A stretch of DNA of 60,063 nt from contig NZ_CAFK01000037.1 in assembly GCF_000239815.1 (NCBI RefSeq), positions 1 through 60,063 on the forward strand, written 5' to 3'. Under the pieces are notes generated by a model, which worked only from the letters and a program-made list of their open reading frames with translations, was not told the DNA's origin and did not search any database. Position numbers and translations under genes: made by a program. Source of the DNA: Bradyrhizobium sp. STM 3843 (GTDB lineage Bacteria > Pseudomonadota > Alphaproteobacteria > Rhizobiales > Xanthobacteraceae). Below, piece by piece: positions 26,703-36,429 of this stretch (position 1 is its first letter; the number at the start of each line of letters is the position of its first letter).

Positions 26703-27109
26703 GTGGTTACGATTGGGGGAAAAATGGCACGTTTCATGGGGCGGACGTATCCAAATTGCACGGAGCGCGGTTGTGCATACCTGTCATCTGGACAAACGAG
26801 TAGTTCCACGAAGCGCGGCGGACGGCGCCGACCAGGAGTAGGCGAGCGAAATCGGATGCGTCAGCACCTGAAGCTAGCTTGTCATCGCCGTGGGAATGAG
26901 GCAACCAGCCGCATCAAGCCTTGCGCTCTCGCGAAATCCCGATCAGCCGCGGTGAACAAAAAAGATCAGGCCAATGCCGGCCTGCACAGTATGGATCGAC
27001 CGCCGGCTGTCGATGATCAGCAGCCCAATGCCCTCAGCTATCATGTTCGTCAAGGCATCCAGGAAACCCGCGCACTGGAATCCTTCCGTAGCGCGCTATC
27101 GAGATCAAA
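26703..27109. other. Intergenic stretch with a possible permease fragment
   Basis: No intact gene is supported. On the minus strand, 26943-27044 reads MIAEGIGLLIIDSRR and then QAGIGLIFF before a stop, which is reminiscent of the end of an ABC transporter permease; the match is weak. Confidence 0.25.
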
Positions 27110-28066
27110 TCACTTTCGTGTGCACGACGAATCGTTTGCTTGACGGAGGCATTCCCCTGAGGTCGTCGCCATGGTGTGCAAATAGGCGACCAGCGCATCG
27201 AGGTCCGCGTCTGAGACGTTACGTTTGCTGAAGCCGATCATCTGTTGAGCTGGCCAGGTGCGGACTGCCTTCGGATCTCGGATGATGGCGCGCAATCCGG
27301 CATCGGTCAGGTATTGTGTCGGAAACATCGGGCGTCCGAAGTCGGGGCCGGTATCGCTCGCGCCGCCTCCATTCAACCGATGACACGGCAGACATTGCGC
27401 AACAAAAACGTCTTGCCCGCGTCGAGCTGGAGCGTCGGCTGCCGTCGTCGGGGGCACCGCGATCTGAGGCCAGCGGTGGACCGGGCTCTCGACGAGGGTC
27501 ACGCGGGTCAACTGATAGGGCCATTGCTCGCGTGCGATTTCTGATGTCTCCGGATTGTCCCAGATAAGGTAAAAGGGACCAGCCGTCTCTGTTTTCTGCG
27601 GCAGTGGCGGCCAGGGATGCGCAGGATCTTCGACGGCAATATAAGCGGCGGATCCCCCGATTGCGCCGCGCTTGATCAGCGTAAACGGAATTTGGCTGAC
27701 GAAGCCGTCTCGTGCCTCCATTTCGACGGTATCGAATTTCGGATCAACGCTGTTGCTCAAGAGGGCCAAAAACGGCACGGCGCGATAGACGACGGTGTGA
27801 TGATAGATGTCACCCGTTGCGCTCAACATTACGGTGTCGGGCCTGTTTAGCAATTGGGCGGCCGTAAAGCGCTGCTCGTTCGCTCCGTTGTTGATGACAA
27901 GCACAGGTTCTGCTGCTGGTCTGAACTCTGAGCGGGCTTGGCTCCATGCAGCAGGCGTCAGCAGTATGACGATGGTTGCCACTAGAGCAGGCCCCCGCAG
28001 CAGTACGCTGCAGCGGCAGGGAAGACACCGTCGCTTCGTGTCGCCGAAACAGACCAAGTATGACAT
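27110..28066 (-). CDS. c-type cytochrome with N-terminal molybdopterin-oxidoreductase-like domain
   Basis: A 318-residue exported protein. A hydrophobic segment (about residues 24-44, ending AAWSQA) is the signal. Residues about 50-205 resemble a sulfite-oxidase-type fold without visible cofactor residues. A single class I cytochrome c domain occupies the C-terminus with CLPCH near residue 224. Monoheme electron carriers of this form usually pair with a dehydrogenase, but none is intact nearby. A shorter start inside the first 20 codons is possible. Confidence 0.82.
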   Translation of the reverse strand: MSYLVCFGDTKRRCLPCRCSVLLRGPALVATIVILLTPAAWSQARSEFRPAAEPVLVINNGANEQRFTAAQLLNRPDTVMLSATGDIYHHTVVYRAVPFLALLSNSVDPKFDTVEMEARDGFVSQIPFTLIKRGAIGGSAAYIAVEDPAHPWPPLPQKTETAGPFYLIWDNPETSEIAREQWPYQLTRVTLVESPVHRWPQIAVPPTTAADAPARRGQDVFVAQCLPCHRLNGGGASDTGPDFGRPMFPTQYLTDAGLRAIIRDPKAVRTWPAQQMIGFSKRNVSDADLDALVAYLHTMATTSGECLRQANDSSCTRK

Positions 28067-28953
28067 CTATCATCTCCAGGGAACAGGCATTAACGCGTGA
28101 GCCTGAGCCACAGGGCGGGCGACTCGCTGTGCTCAAGCAGGCTGGTGTGCAGATCGCTCCAGCGTCTCTGGTGAACACGTCGGCCAGCCAACCAAAGTTG
28201 CCACCATTCGGGATCCATGCTGCGTAGGCAAGTTCATCGTCGAGCGGCTCGCGTGTGAACTCGCTACCAGGGTTGCCCCGCGGCATAACGGCGCGGCATT
28301 TTGGGTAATCGCGAACGTCATTCGGGATGATGCGTTGGAAAGAATGCCAGTCGAACGCGTCGGCGAAGTGCATCATGGCTGTCTGTTGATCTGACCAGTT
28401 TGGCAAAACGGACTAATCCAGATAGGTCTTCGAGGTGTTCGTAGAGCGCGGCGGGCCGAAAGGTCCGTTTCCGATCTGTTCGCCGCTATCGTAAGGCTTT
28501 TGGCACCACGAGTTGGGATCCGCAGCGATAAAAACGAGATAGGGGCCATTCGCTACACCTCAGTTTCAAATCGTCATGAGTGAGTTACGCATGAAATGCG
28601 AACGATTGCCGTTGAGCGGCTTCCAGACTCGATCTGGAGTCCAAGCAATTCGCGCTGGCAATCAATCAACCAAGAACACCGGTGCGCTAGCCACCATGAC
28701 TGAATGGCGATCAAGTAGTTGCCGACGCGTCTCGCAGTGAGCGCTGCTGCAGTTCGTGTGGACGAGAGTAGCAGGTTCGCCATCTTGTGACGCATCTATG
28801 TAAAATCTTGTGCCTGGCTTGTATGCCGACGGCAAGGTCCCGGCCTTGATGAAAGGTTCGTTTGTGTCTATCGCATCCTCAGATTACGAACTCGTCGCGC
28901 CGGATCGTCCTGTCGAGAGTGTCGAGAAAGCTCCGAAGCAGCGCAACGCACAC
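28067..28953. other. Gene-free stretch with unrecognised minus-strand fragment
   Basis: The minus strand at about 28100-28406 reads as plausible protein (FADAFDWHSFQRIIPNDVRD then YAAWIPNGGNFGWLADVF) but then runs out of frame into the cytochrome gene, so it looks like the remnant of a gene. I cannot name the family. 28407-28953 shows nothing supportable. Confidence 0.3.
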
Positions 28954-30084
28954 TCAACCAACGTCCTTCCACGTTCCGGCGCGACTTGAGGCGTGAATGG
29001 CCTCTACGAGCATTTGGATGCGCAGGCCAGCGCGGAAATTGTATGGCTCCGATCGATGTCCAGCGATGGCGTCTAGGTACGCTGCTGCTTCGATCGCCTT
29101 CAGGTCGTTGAAACCAAGCTGGTGGCCAGGCGCAACGCAGAACAGGCCATATGGCCGATGGTCCGGGCCTGCCTCGATCCGGCGGAATCCCTGACGGCCA
29201 GGGTGATCGTCGGTCGAGAAGAAGTGCAGCTCGTTGAATCGTTCCTGGCTGAAGGCAAGAGCGCCTTTGCTTCCATAGACCTCGAAGTCGTGCTGCATCT
29301 TCCGCCCGGTCGCAATCCAATTCCCCTCGATCGAGCCGGAGGCGCCGTTGGCGAAACGGAGGAAAGCCCGGCCGACATCGTCGACTTCGACGCGCCTCCG
29401 TCCGCCCTTGCCGTCCGGACGTTCCTTGATCATCGTCACGCAATCGCCCATCACTTGGGTGATCGGTCCCGCGGCTGGACTCAACAGGAATTCTGCGGTC
29501 GCCAAGGCGTGGCTACCAATATCGGCCAGCGCGCCGCCGCCCGCCGGGTCGTGCCGAAAGGTGAAGGGTCCGGCGCTGTCTGCCATGTAGTCCTCGGCGT
29601 GGACACCGCGGTAGCCGCGTATCTCGCCGAGTTCTCCGGCCGCGATCATGTCGCGCGCGAAGCCCAGCATGGGGTTGCAGAGATAGTTGAAGCCGACTTG
29701 CGTCTTTACTCCCGCCGCTTCGGCGGCCTCCGCCATTTCCCGGGCGTCTGTCGCAAGCGGCGCCAGCGGCTTTTCACAATAGACATGTTTACCCCCGGCA
29801 ATTGCCGCCAAGGCCATGTCCCTGTGAAGCGTGTTGGGCGTGGTGATGTTGACGACGTCGATGTCGGGACTCGTCACGAGCGAACGCCAATCTGAAGTTG
29901 AGCGCGCGAAGCCCAGGGAGGAGGCGGCTTTCGCGGCCGCCTCGTCGGTGATGTCCGCGATCGTATGCAGTTCCAGATCGAAGGGAAGGTCAAAGACGCG
30001 CATCGCAATTGAGTAACCGAAAACGTGAGCCTTCCCCATGAAGCCGCTGCCGATGAGGCCGATGCGAAGCTTCCGTTTGGTCAT
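28954..30084 (-). CDS. Gfo/Idh/MocA-family dehydrogenase (first of four)
   Basis: A 376-residue NAD(P)-dependent sugar or inositol oxidoreductase. The Rossmann loop LIGSGFMGKAHVFGY opens the protein. The family motif is HVYCEKPLAPLA near residue 98, and the C-terminal domain includes GGGALADIGSHALATAEFLL, a typical active-site helix. ATG chosen at 30084; sequence upstream does not look like the family. Divergent from iolD across a 219-base gap that contains a GCAA-N6-TTGC palindrome, so probably co-regulated. Confidence 0.9.
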   Translation of the reverse strand: MTKRKLRIGLIGSGFMGKAHVFGYSIAMRVFDLPFDLELHTIADITDEAAAKAASSLGFARSTSDWRSLVTSPDIDVVNITTPNTLHRDMALAAIAGGKHVYCEKPLAPLATDAREMAEAAEAAGVKTQVGFNYLCNPMLGFARDMIAAGELGEIRGYRGVHAEDYMADSAGPFTFRHDPAGGGALADIGSHALATAEFLLSPAAGPITQVMGDCVTMIKERPDGKGGRRRVEVDDVGRAFLRFANGASGSIEGNWIATGRKMQHDFEVYGSKGALAFSQERFNELHFFSTDDHPGRQGFRRIEAGPDHRPYGLFCVAPGHQLGFNDLKAIEAAAYLDAIAGHRSEPYNFRAGLRIQMLVEAIHASSRAGTWKDVG

Positions 30085-30218
30085 GTCGGAATCCTTGTTC
30101 ACGATGAGGTCGCAGTTCAGTGACCGGCGAGAAACCCGAACACGTTCTGACGAAGAGATTTGTCGTCGATCGCCGCAACGCCCGGTCGGAAGAGTTATGG
30201 ATGTCGCCGTCGCTATTG

Positions 30219-30232
30219 GCAATAATTGTTGC
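30219..30232. promoter_or_regulatory. Candidate operator GCAA-N6-TTGC, iolD/Gfo gap
   Basis: GCAATAATTGTTGC is a palindrome with 4-base arms around a 6-base spacer. It overlaps a -35-like TTGGCA (30216-30221), and TATATT at 30241-30246 could serve as the -10 toward iolD. The same pattern recurs at 36385 and 38394. Confidence 0.6.
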
Positions 30233-30303
30233 GGAGAAAGTATATTGTCAATATTCAATGCAAGAGGTTATGTTGGCCACAAACCGTCGAGGGAGGAGAC
30301 CAC

Positions 30304-32175
30304 ATGACCGGAGCCACAATCCGACTCACCATGGCCCAGGCCTTGGTGCGATGGCTTACTCAACAGTTCACTGAAATCGAAGGCGTTCGCGTCCCCCTGT
30401 TCGCCGGTGTCTTCGGCATTTTTGGTCATGGCAACGTGACGTGCCTGTCCGAGGCTCTGGAAACTGTGCAGGATCGTCTACCGACCTGGCGCGGGCAGAA
30501 CGAACAGTCGATGGCATTGGCGGCCGTTGGTTTCGCCAAGGCCAAGCTCCGGCGGCAAATCATGATAGCTACGTCGTCGATCGGCCCTGGGGCGCTGAAC
30601 ATGGTGACGGCGGCGGGAACGGCTCATGCAAACCGCTTGCCGGTTCTTCTCATCTCCGGCGATACGTTCACCAACCGCTTGCCAGATCCGGTTCTCCAGC
30701 AGGTCGAGCATTTTGGCGATCCGACCGTCACTGTGAACGACGCGTTCAAGGCGGTCACACGCTACTGGGATCGCATCACCCATCCGGCGCAGATCATTTC
30801 GTCGCTCCCGCAGGCGGCGGCAGCGATGCTCGATCCGGCCGACTGTGGCCCGGCCTTCCTCGCGCTGCCGCAGGACACCCAGGAGGTGGCTTTTGACTAC
30901 CCCGAGGTCTTCTTCGAGGCTCGAACCTGGACCATCTCACGTCCGCGTCCCGACCGCCATAAACTCGCGGAAGCCGCCGCACTGCTCAAGACCGCGAAGA
31001 AGCCGCTCCTCATCTCCGGCGGCGGCGTGCGCTACTCGCTGGCAGGACATGTCGTCGCGGAGTTTGCGGTCAAGCATGGAATTCCTATTGTCGAGACGGT
31101 CGCAGGGAAGGGCGCCGTCACCCACTATCACCCGGCCCATGCGGGACCGATCGGAGTTATCGGCTCAACCTCGGCGAACGCGCTCGCAGCCGAAGCCGAT
31201 GTGATCCTTGCGGTGGGGACACGTCTCCAGGATTTCACGACGGGATCATGGACTGCTTTCGGCGCGAACGCGCGCTTCGTCTCGATCAACGCCGCCAGGT
31301 ACGATGCGGTAAAGCATCGTGCGCTGGCGGTGGTCGGCGACGCGCGGGAGACGGTTACGGAGCTGGATGCCGAGCTCGGCGCGTGGCGCGTCGATCCCGC
31401 TCACATGGCGCGTGCTCAGATGCTCTTCAGGGAATGGGATGCTTTGCTGGAGTCGTTGCAGGCTCCGAATAACGCACCGGTTCCGACCTACGCGCAAGTG
31501 GTCCAGGCTGTGAACGCCTCCGCGGGCGAGAGAGACACGCTGATTTCCGCCGCCGGCGGCCTGCCTGGCGAAGTAGCAAAAGGCTGGCGCGTCAAGGCAC
31601 CGAACACCTTTGACCTCGAGTTCGGCTTTTCCTGCATGGGCTACGAGATCGCAGCCGGCTGGGGTCACGCGATGGCCAATTCTGGTCCCGGCGGGCTGGG
31701 TGGCACGCCGATCGTGATGGTTGGAGACGGCACGTATCTGATGATGAACTCAGACATCTACTCGACAGTTCTGAGTGGCCACAAGATGATTGTCGTGGTC
31801 TGTGACAATGGCGGGTTCGCGGTGATCAACCGGTTGCAGCAATTCAAAGGCGTGCCAGGGTTCAATAACTTATTGACCGATTGTCGCGTTCAGAATCGCG
31901 ACAATCCTCCTCACGTTGATTTTGCCAAGCACGCCGAGTCCATGGGGGCTGCTGCACGGCGGTGCGAGAGCCTCGCCGACCTTGTCGCCGCGCTCGAATG
32001 GGCCAAAGGCAACGACCGCACCACCGTGCTTTCGATCGCATCAGACGCGTATTCATGGGTTCCTGGCGACGCCGACTGGGACGTGGGCGTGCCAGAAGTA
32101 TCCTCGCGCGAGACGGTTCGAAGCGCGCGCAAGCAGCAGGACGAGATCCGCGCGAAGCAGCGCATCGGAGTGTGA
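30304..32175 (+). CDS. iolD: 3D-(3,5/4)-trihydroxycyclohexane-1,2-dione hydrolase
   Basis: A thiamine-diphosphate enzyme of myo-inositol catabolism that opens the ring to give 5-deoxyglucuronate. 623 residues. The catalytic Glu is near residue 67 in WRGQNEQSMALAAVG; the ThDP-binding motif is MVGDGTYLMMNSDIYS near residue 473; a central domain (about 200-340) is also present. ATG 30304 follows GGGAGGAGA. It begins an iolD-iolE-Gfo-Gfo run on the plus strand. Confidence 0.95.
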   Translation: MTGATIRLTMAQALVRWLTQQFTEIEGVRVPLFAGVFGIFGHGNVTCLSEALETVQDRLPTWRGQNEQSMALAAVGFAKAKLRRQIMIATSSIGPGALNMVTAAGTAHANRLPVLLISGDTFTNRLPDPVLQQVEHFGDPTVTVNDAFKAVTRYWDRITHPAQIISSLPQAAAAMLDPADCGPAFLALPQDTQEVAFDYPEVFFEARTWTISRPRPDRHKLAEAAALLKTAKKPLLISGGGVRYSLAGHVVAEFAVKHGIPIVETVAGKGAVTHYHPAHAGPIGVIGSTSANALAAEADVILAVGTRLQDFTTGSWTAFGANARFVSINAARYDAVKHRALAVVGDARETVTELDAELGAWRVDPAHMARAQMLFREWDALLESLQAPNNAPVPTYAQVVQAVNASAGERDTLISAAGGLPGEVAKGWRVKAPNTFDLEFGFSCMGYEIAAGWGHAMANSGPGGLGGTPIVMVGDGTYLMMNSDIYSTVLSGHKMIVVVCDNGGFAVINRLQQFKGVPGFNNLLTDCRVQNRDNPPHVDFAKHAESMGAAARRCESLADLVAALEWAKGNDRTTVLSIASDAYSWVPGDADWDVGVPEVSSRETVRSARKQQDEIRAKQRIGV

Positions 32176-32180
32176 CAGCC

Positions 32181-33080
32181 ATGAAAGTGAAACTTGGAAT
32201 TGCCCCCATTGCCTGGTGGAACGACGATCTGGCCGAATTGTCCGATGACGTGAGTCTGGAGGAGTGTTTGCGCCAAGCGAGCGTCGCTGGTTTCACGGGG
32301 ATGGAAACCGGACGACGGTTCCCCATGAACATGGAGGAACTCGGGCCGTTGCTCGCCCGATTTGGCATTTCCGTATGCGGCGGCTGGTTCTCCGGCCTTC
32401 TGCTCGACGGCGACATCGAGCGGGAAAAAGATCGCATTCGCGCCCAGATGGAGTTCTTCATCGCGGCGAAGGCGCCCTGCATCATCTACGGCGAAACCGC
32501 TCGTTCCATCCAGGGTATTCGCTCTGCGCCGCTCGATACCAAACCCAGGCTCTCGGAGGAGGAGATCAGGGCGTATGGACGCAAGATGACGGCTTTCGCG
32601 GAGTGGTGCGCCGGGCAGGGAATGCCGATCGCCTATCATCACCACATGGCTGCGGCGATCGAGACCGAAGCCGAGCTCGACCTGCTCATGGCGAATTCGG
32701 GTGAGGCGCTACCGCTGTTGTTCGATGCTGGCCACATGGCTTTTGCCGGCGGTGACGTCTTGCGTGTCATCGACAAACATCATTCCCGCATCAGCCATGT
32801 GCACACCAAAGATATCCGCAGCAGCGTCATCGAGAAGCTCGACTGGAAGCGGGAGAGCTTCCTCGATGCAGTGGTGAAAGGGGCGTTCACGGTGCCGGGC
32901 GACGGCTCGCTCGACTTCGCTGCGATCATCGCGCGCCTCGCGTCCTACGGTTACGAGGGGTGGTTTGTCGTCGAAGCGGAACAGGACCCGAAGGTCAGTC
33001 CGCCGCTCGAGATGGCCAAGAAAGGTCATGCGGAACTGATGCGCTTGATGGCCTCGGCTGGATATGAAGTCGTGCAATGA
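32181..33080 (+). CDS. iolE: Inosose dehydratase
   Basis: The enzyme removes water from 2-keto-myo-inositol to make the IolD substrate. A 299-residue TIM-barrel protein of the AP-endonuclease 2/xylose isomerase-like superfamily. It starts LGIAPIAWWNDDL, with the IolE-typical GFTGMETGRRFP, and carries metal-site residues in AYHHHMAA, LLFDAGHMAFAGGD and ISHVHTKDI, then WFVVEAEQD. Five bases after iolD, so cotranscribed. The mocC gene of rhizopine catabolism belongs to the same family, which leaves room for a related substrate. Confidence 0.92.
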   Translation: MKVKLGIAPIAWWNDDLAELSDDVSLEECLRQASVAGFTGMETGRRFPMNMEELGPLLARFGISVCGGWFSGLLLDGDIEREKDRIRAQMEFFIAAKAPCIIYGETARSIQGIRSAPLDTKPRLSEEEIRAYGRKMTAFAEWCAGQGMPIAYHHHMAAAIETEAELDLLMANSGEALPLLFDAGHMAFAGGDVLRVIDKHHSRISHVHTKDIRSSVIEKLDWKRESFLDAVVKGAFTVPGDGSLDFAAIIARLASYGYEGWFVVEAEQDPKVSPPLEMAKKGHAELMRLMASAGYEVVQ

Positions 33081-33174
33081 ACCGCAGGGCTCCGATATCG
33101 TCGTGCTCGAAGAAGCACGCAGGTCTTGCACTGGCTTGGCGGGTTATGTTGGCGAGCCTGGCGATGGAGGTGAA

Positions 33175-34149
33175 ATGAGCGTCGGGATAGGAATCATCGG
33201 AACAGGTGTTATGGGCGCGGAGCACGCCCGGATACTCCGGCACGAGACTCCGGGTGCTCATCTCGTGGGGATTTTTGATGCCGACGCGGCTCGGGCGGAG
33301 GCCGTTGCTTCTGGAGCAACCGTTTTTTCGGACCCTCATTCGCTGATCGGGTCGGATCGGATCGACGCGATCGTGATTGCATCTCCCGATGCGACACATG
33401 CCTCCCTGACACGCGCCTGCATCGCGGCGGGGAAGCCCGTTCTCTGCGAAAAGCCCTTGGCATCCTCAGCAGCGGATGCCCTCGACGTCGTGCAGGCGGA
33501 AGTCGCTTTCGGTCGCAGGCTCATCCAGGTCGGCTATATGCGCCGCTTCGATCCAGGCTATCGGGAGATCAAGCGCGTCAAGGACACCGGCGGCTTGGGC
33601 GAACCGGTGTTGCTGCACAACGTGCACCGAAACGTCCGCGCCCCGGAGTGGTTCACCGGTCCGATGGCCGTCACCAATTCGTTCGTCCACGAGATCGATG
33701 CCAGCCGTTGGCTTCTGGGATCGGAGATGATTTCGGCGCATGTGGAAGCGGGGTCCGGCGGCGAACCCCTCATGATCACGATGAAAACCGACAAAGACGA
33801 GATCGTTTCGACCGAGGTGTTCGTGAATGCTGGTTACGGCTACCATGTGCATGTCGAACTGGTCGGTCGGCAAGGCACAGTGTCGCTGGCTCCGGCGTCG
33901 CTGACGCTGTTGAACAGAGACGGAGCAGCTCGTCATTCGTATCCGGACAATTGGGTGCCGAGGTTCGAAGAGGCATATCGCAGGCAAATGGCCGAGTGGA
34001 TCAGCGCCGTGAAAGCTGGAGTATCTGTCGGAGCGAGCGCGTGGGACGGCTATCTCGCCTCGGCCATCGCGGAGCAAATCGCAGAGGCGCTTGCCGGAAA
34101 TGGTGTGGCTCGCCTGAAATATGGGCCGCGTCCGTCGTTGTATGACTGA
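33175..34149 (+). CDS. Gfo/Idh/MocA-family dehydrogenase (second), inositol 2-dehydrogenase-like
   Basis: A 324-residue dehydrogenase. GIIGTGVMGAEHARIL begins the Rossmann fold, VLCEKPLASSA carries the catalytic Lys, and YMRRFDPGYREIKR with NSFVHEIDASRWLLG marks it as close to inositol 2-dehydrogenase (IolG). ATG 33175 follows GGAGGTGAA. The frame is open upstream to 33064 but that part overlaps iolE and is not family-like. In the iolD operon. Confidence 0.9.
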   Translation: MSVGIGIIGTGVMGAEHARILRHETPGAHLVGIFDADAARAEAVASGATVFSDPHSLIGSDRIDAIVIASPDATHASLTRACIAAGKPVLCEKPLASSAADALDVVQAEVAFGRRLIQVGYMRRFDPGYREIKRVKDTGGLGEPVLLHNVHRNVRAPEWFTGPMAVTNSFVHEIDASRWLLGSEMISAHVEAGSGGEPLMITMKTDKDEIVSTEVFVNAGYGYHVHVELVGRQGTVSLAPASLTLLNRDGAARHSYPDNWVPRFEEAYRRQMAEWISAVKAGVSVGASAWDGYLASAIAEQIAEALAGNGVARLKYGPRPSLYD

Positions 34150-34220
34150 CAGAGCGAGCGAGGGCTGGGCGGGATGCGATCAGCCTCTTGCGCGAGAGAA
34201 CGCTAGTCCTGGGAGAGGAA

Positions 34221-35294
34221 ATGATGATCAAGTATGCGGTCGTTGGTGCAGGCTGGATCTCGCAACAAGCCTTTCTGCCGGGAGTCGGACAGTCGACAAA
34301 TTCGAAGGTCACCGCGATCGTGACCGGCGACCGGGACAAGGCCGCGCGGTTGGCGGATTTCCATGGGATTGGCCAGATCGTCGGCTACGATGGATACGAT
34401 GCCCTTTTGAGGGGCTCTGACGTCGATGCGGTGTACATTGCTCTGCCCAACCACCTGCACGCGGACTACGCTATTCGGGCGGCTCGCGCCGGCAAGCACA
34501 TCCTGGTCGAGAAGCCGTTAGCCACCAACGAACAAGATGCGCTGGCCATGATCGCCGCGGCGCGCGAAGCCGGCGTGTTTCTGATGACGGCGTACAGGCT
34601 CCACAACGAGCCCGGAACCGTGGCGGTCCTCGAACATATCCGCAACGGCGCCATTGGCCGGCCGCTCTTCTTTCAATCGGACTTCAGTTTTCAGGCCGCG
34701 CAAGGCAATCACAGACTGAAGGCCGCAAGTTGGGGGGGACCGCTCCAGGACATCGGTGTCTATTGCGTCAACGCGGCTCGCCACATCTTTGCTGAAGAAC
34801 CGATCGAGGCCATGGCGATGGTGCACCGACCAAGCGATGACCCGCGCTTTCGCGAGGTGGATGCATCGCTCGCGGCCTTGCTGCGGTTCCCTTCGGGCGG
34901 TTTGGCGCAATTCGTTGCCAGCTTCGGGGCGGCCGACGTCGACAACTATCGGGTTGTCGGAACGGCGGGAGACCTTGAACTCGACCCCGGCTTCAGGTTC
35001 GAGACCGCGACAAAACTGCGCCTGCGCCGCGATGGCGAGATCCGCGAAACCCAGTTTCGGCAAATCGACCATTTTGGCGCACAGGTAGATTACTTTTCGG
35101 ATTGCATTAAGGCCGGAACGCCGCCCGAGGCCGATGGCGAGGAAGGGTTGGCCGATTTGCGCGCATTGGTTGCAATTGAAACGGCCGCTCTGACCGGACA
35201 ACCGCAAACCATCACATCGCTTCCTCGTGCCCGCCATCCAACACCCGACATGGTGCGAGTGACCCCTGTAACCGATCGACGACTGGTGTTCTGA
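34221..35294 (+). CDS. Gfo/Idh/MocA-family dehydrogenase (third)
   Basis: A 357-residue member of the same superfamily but of a different branch. AVVGAGWISQQAFLPGVG differs from the IolG type, ILVEKPLATNEQDA carries the Lys, and WGGPLQDIGVYCVNAARHIF is closer to glucose-fructose oxidoreductase-like and xylose dehydrogenase proteins. Two ATG codons in a row at 34221; GGGAGAGG precedes. It ends the plus-strand run, with the RpiR gene convergent 46 bases away. Substrate unknown; a different epimer or a glycoside is possible. Confidence 0.87.
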   Translation: MMIKYAVVGAGWISQQAFLPGVGQSTNSKVTAIVTGDRDKAARLADFHGIGQIVGYDGYDALLRGSDVDAVYIALPNHLHADYAIRAARAGKHILVEKPLATNEQDALAMIAAAREAGVFLMTAYRLHNEPGTVAVLEHIRNGAIGRPLFFQSDFSFQAAQGNHRLKAASWGGPLQDIGVYCVNAARHIFAEEPIEAMAMVHRPSDDPRFREVDASLAALLRFPSGGLAQFVASFGAADVDNYRVVGTAGDLELDPGFRFETATKLRLRRDGEIRETQFRQIDHFGAQVDYFSDCIKAGTPPEADGEEGLADLRALVAIETAALTGQPQTITSLPRARHPTPDMVRVTPVTDRRLVF

Positions 35295-35340
35295 GGCGCT
35301 ACAAACCTGGCGGGGCCTTGGCGCGCATGCTCGCGTTGTT

Positions 35341-36213
35341 CTACTGACTAGTAACCGTGGGAATCCGCGGATTGACATCGTTTTTCTGTAGTCTCGCCGC
35401 CAGCGCGACTGTCAAAGCCTGGGCGAGGCACATCGGAGCGGCGAGTGAACGCGAAAACGTATATTCGTGTTCTGGAACTGCGAACAGCACGCGGGCACTC
35501 TTGGCCAACGGAGATAGTGTGCTGTCCGATATCCCAATGATCGGAATCCCGTTGCGACCGGCCTCCTCGACCACGTTGACGACCTCGTTTGCGTAGAAGC
35601 GGAACGACACCGCCAGAAGCACGTCCTTCTTGCGGATCGTGCGCGCGATGTGTGTCGCGAGTCCGCCGCCTGCATCGAGCAGCACGCAGCGTTTGCCCAG
35701 CATGGTCAATATGTAGCGAAGGAATTCAACGACGGGCGCCGAACGCAGTTGGCCGATCAGAAAAACGGAATCGGCTTTCTCAAGGAGGCTCACCGCGTCC
35801 GCGAGAGCTTTCGGGGAAATGTCCGCGAGCATGTCCTGAAGGGAGGCGATGTCGCGGACGACCAGGTCGCGGAGGAAACCGACCTCGCTGCGATCGGCGC
35901 GGGCGCCCAACTCGATTTCCAGTGCTTTGATGCGCGCCTCGAAACCGGGAGCAGCAGTCGACAGGCGCCGTTGAAACAACGCCTGAAGCTCCTTGAAACC
36001 CTCATAGCCAAGTGACTGGGCGAAGCGCACGAAACTCGATGCATGGATGCCGCAGCGATCGGCGATGGCGTTGACCGACAGGACTGCGACATCGTTTGGG
36101 TTCTGGGTCAGATAAACCGCTATCTTCTGATAGGATTTGCTCATGTCATCATAGCGGTCGTGGATGACACGGATCAATTCCTCGTAGTCTTCCGGTGTCG
36201 TCACGTCCTGCAT
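35341..36213 (-). CDS. MurR/RpiR-family regulator, candidate inositol-pathway repressor
   Basis: A 290-residue regulator. An RpiR-type helix-turn-helix covers about residues 1-80 (SYQKIAVYLTQNPNDVAVLS, DRCGIHASSFVRFAQSLGYE). A SIS sugar-phosphate-binding domain covers about 125-260 (VFLIGQLRSAPVVEFLRYIL, KDVLLAVSFRFYANEV). In rhizobia, the inositol repressor IolR belongs to this family. Its promoter gap contains one of the three GCAA-N6-TTGC palindromes, which fits autoregulation. The symbol iolR is not assigned because its targets are inferred. Confidence 0.88.
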   Translation of the reverse strand: MQDVTTPEDYEELIRVIHDRYDDMSKSYQKIAVYLTQNPNDVAVLSVNAIADRCGIHASSFVRFAQSLGYEGFKELQALFQRRLSTAAPGFEARIKALEIELGARADRSEVGFLRDLVVRDIASLQDMLADISPKALADAVSLLEKADSVFLIGQLRSAPVVEFLRYILTMLGKRCVLLDAGGGLATHIARTIRKKDVLLAVSFRFYANEVVNVVEEAGRNGIPIIGISDSTLSPLAKSARVLFAVPEHEYTFSRSLAAPMCLAQALTVALAARLQKNDVNPRIPTVTSQ

Positions 36214-36365
36214 TCAAGGTGCTCTCGTCATTGTTTCATCGTGCGCGGATGCTGACAGCTTTGCTCTCGTCAGGCCGGACAGGCCAAAGACAAAGGAGAT
36301 CGACGCGCTCTAGCCTCACTCTCCTGATACGCAGCAGAATCGTCGATTGTGCTGGTGAACAATTA

Positions 36366-36398
36366 TTGACATTTTTGCATATTTGCAATAATTCTTGC
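36366..36398. promoter_or_regulatory. Promoter and candidate operator between RpiR gene and iolG
   Basis: TTGACA (36366-36371) is followed after 17 bases by TAATTC (36389-36394), pointing to iolG. The palindrome GCAATAATTCTTGC at 36385-36398 overlaps the -10, a repressor position. A second inverted repeat, TTGCA-TATT-TGCAA, lies at 36375-36388. Confidence 0.6.
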
Positions 36399-36429
36399 AA
36401 TAAAATCGAACATTTGTCGGCGGGAGGAA

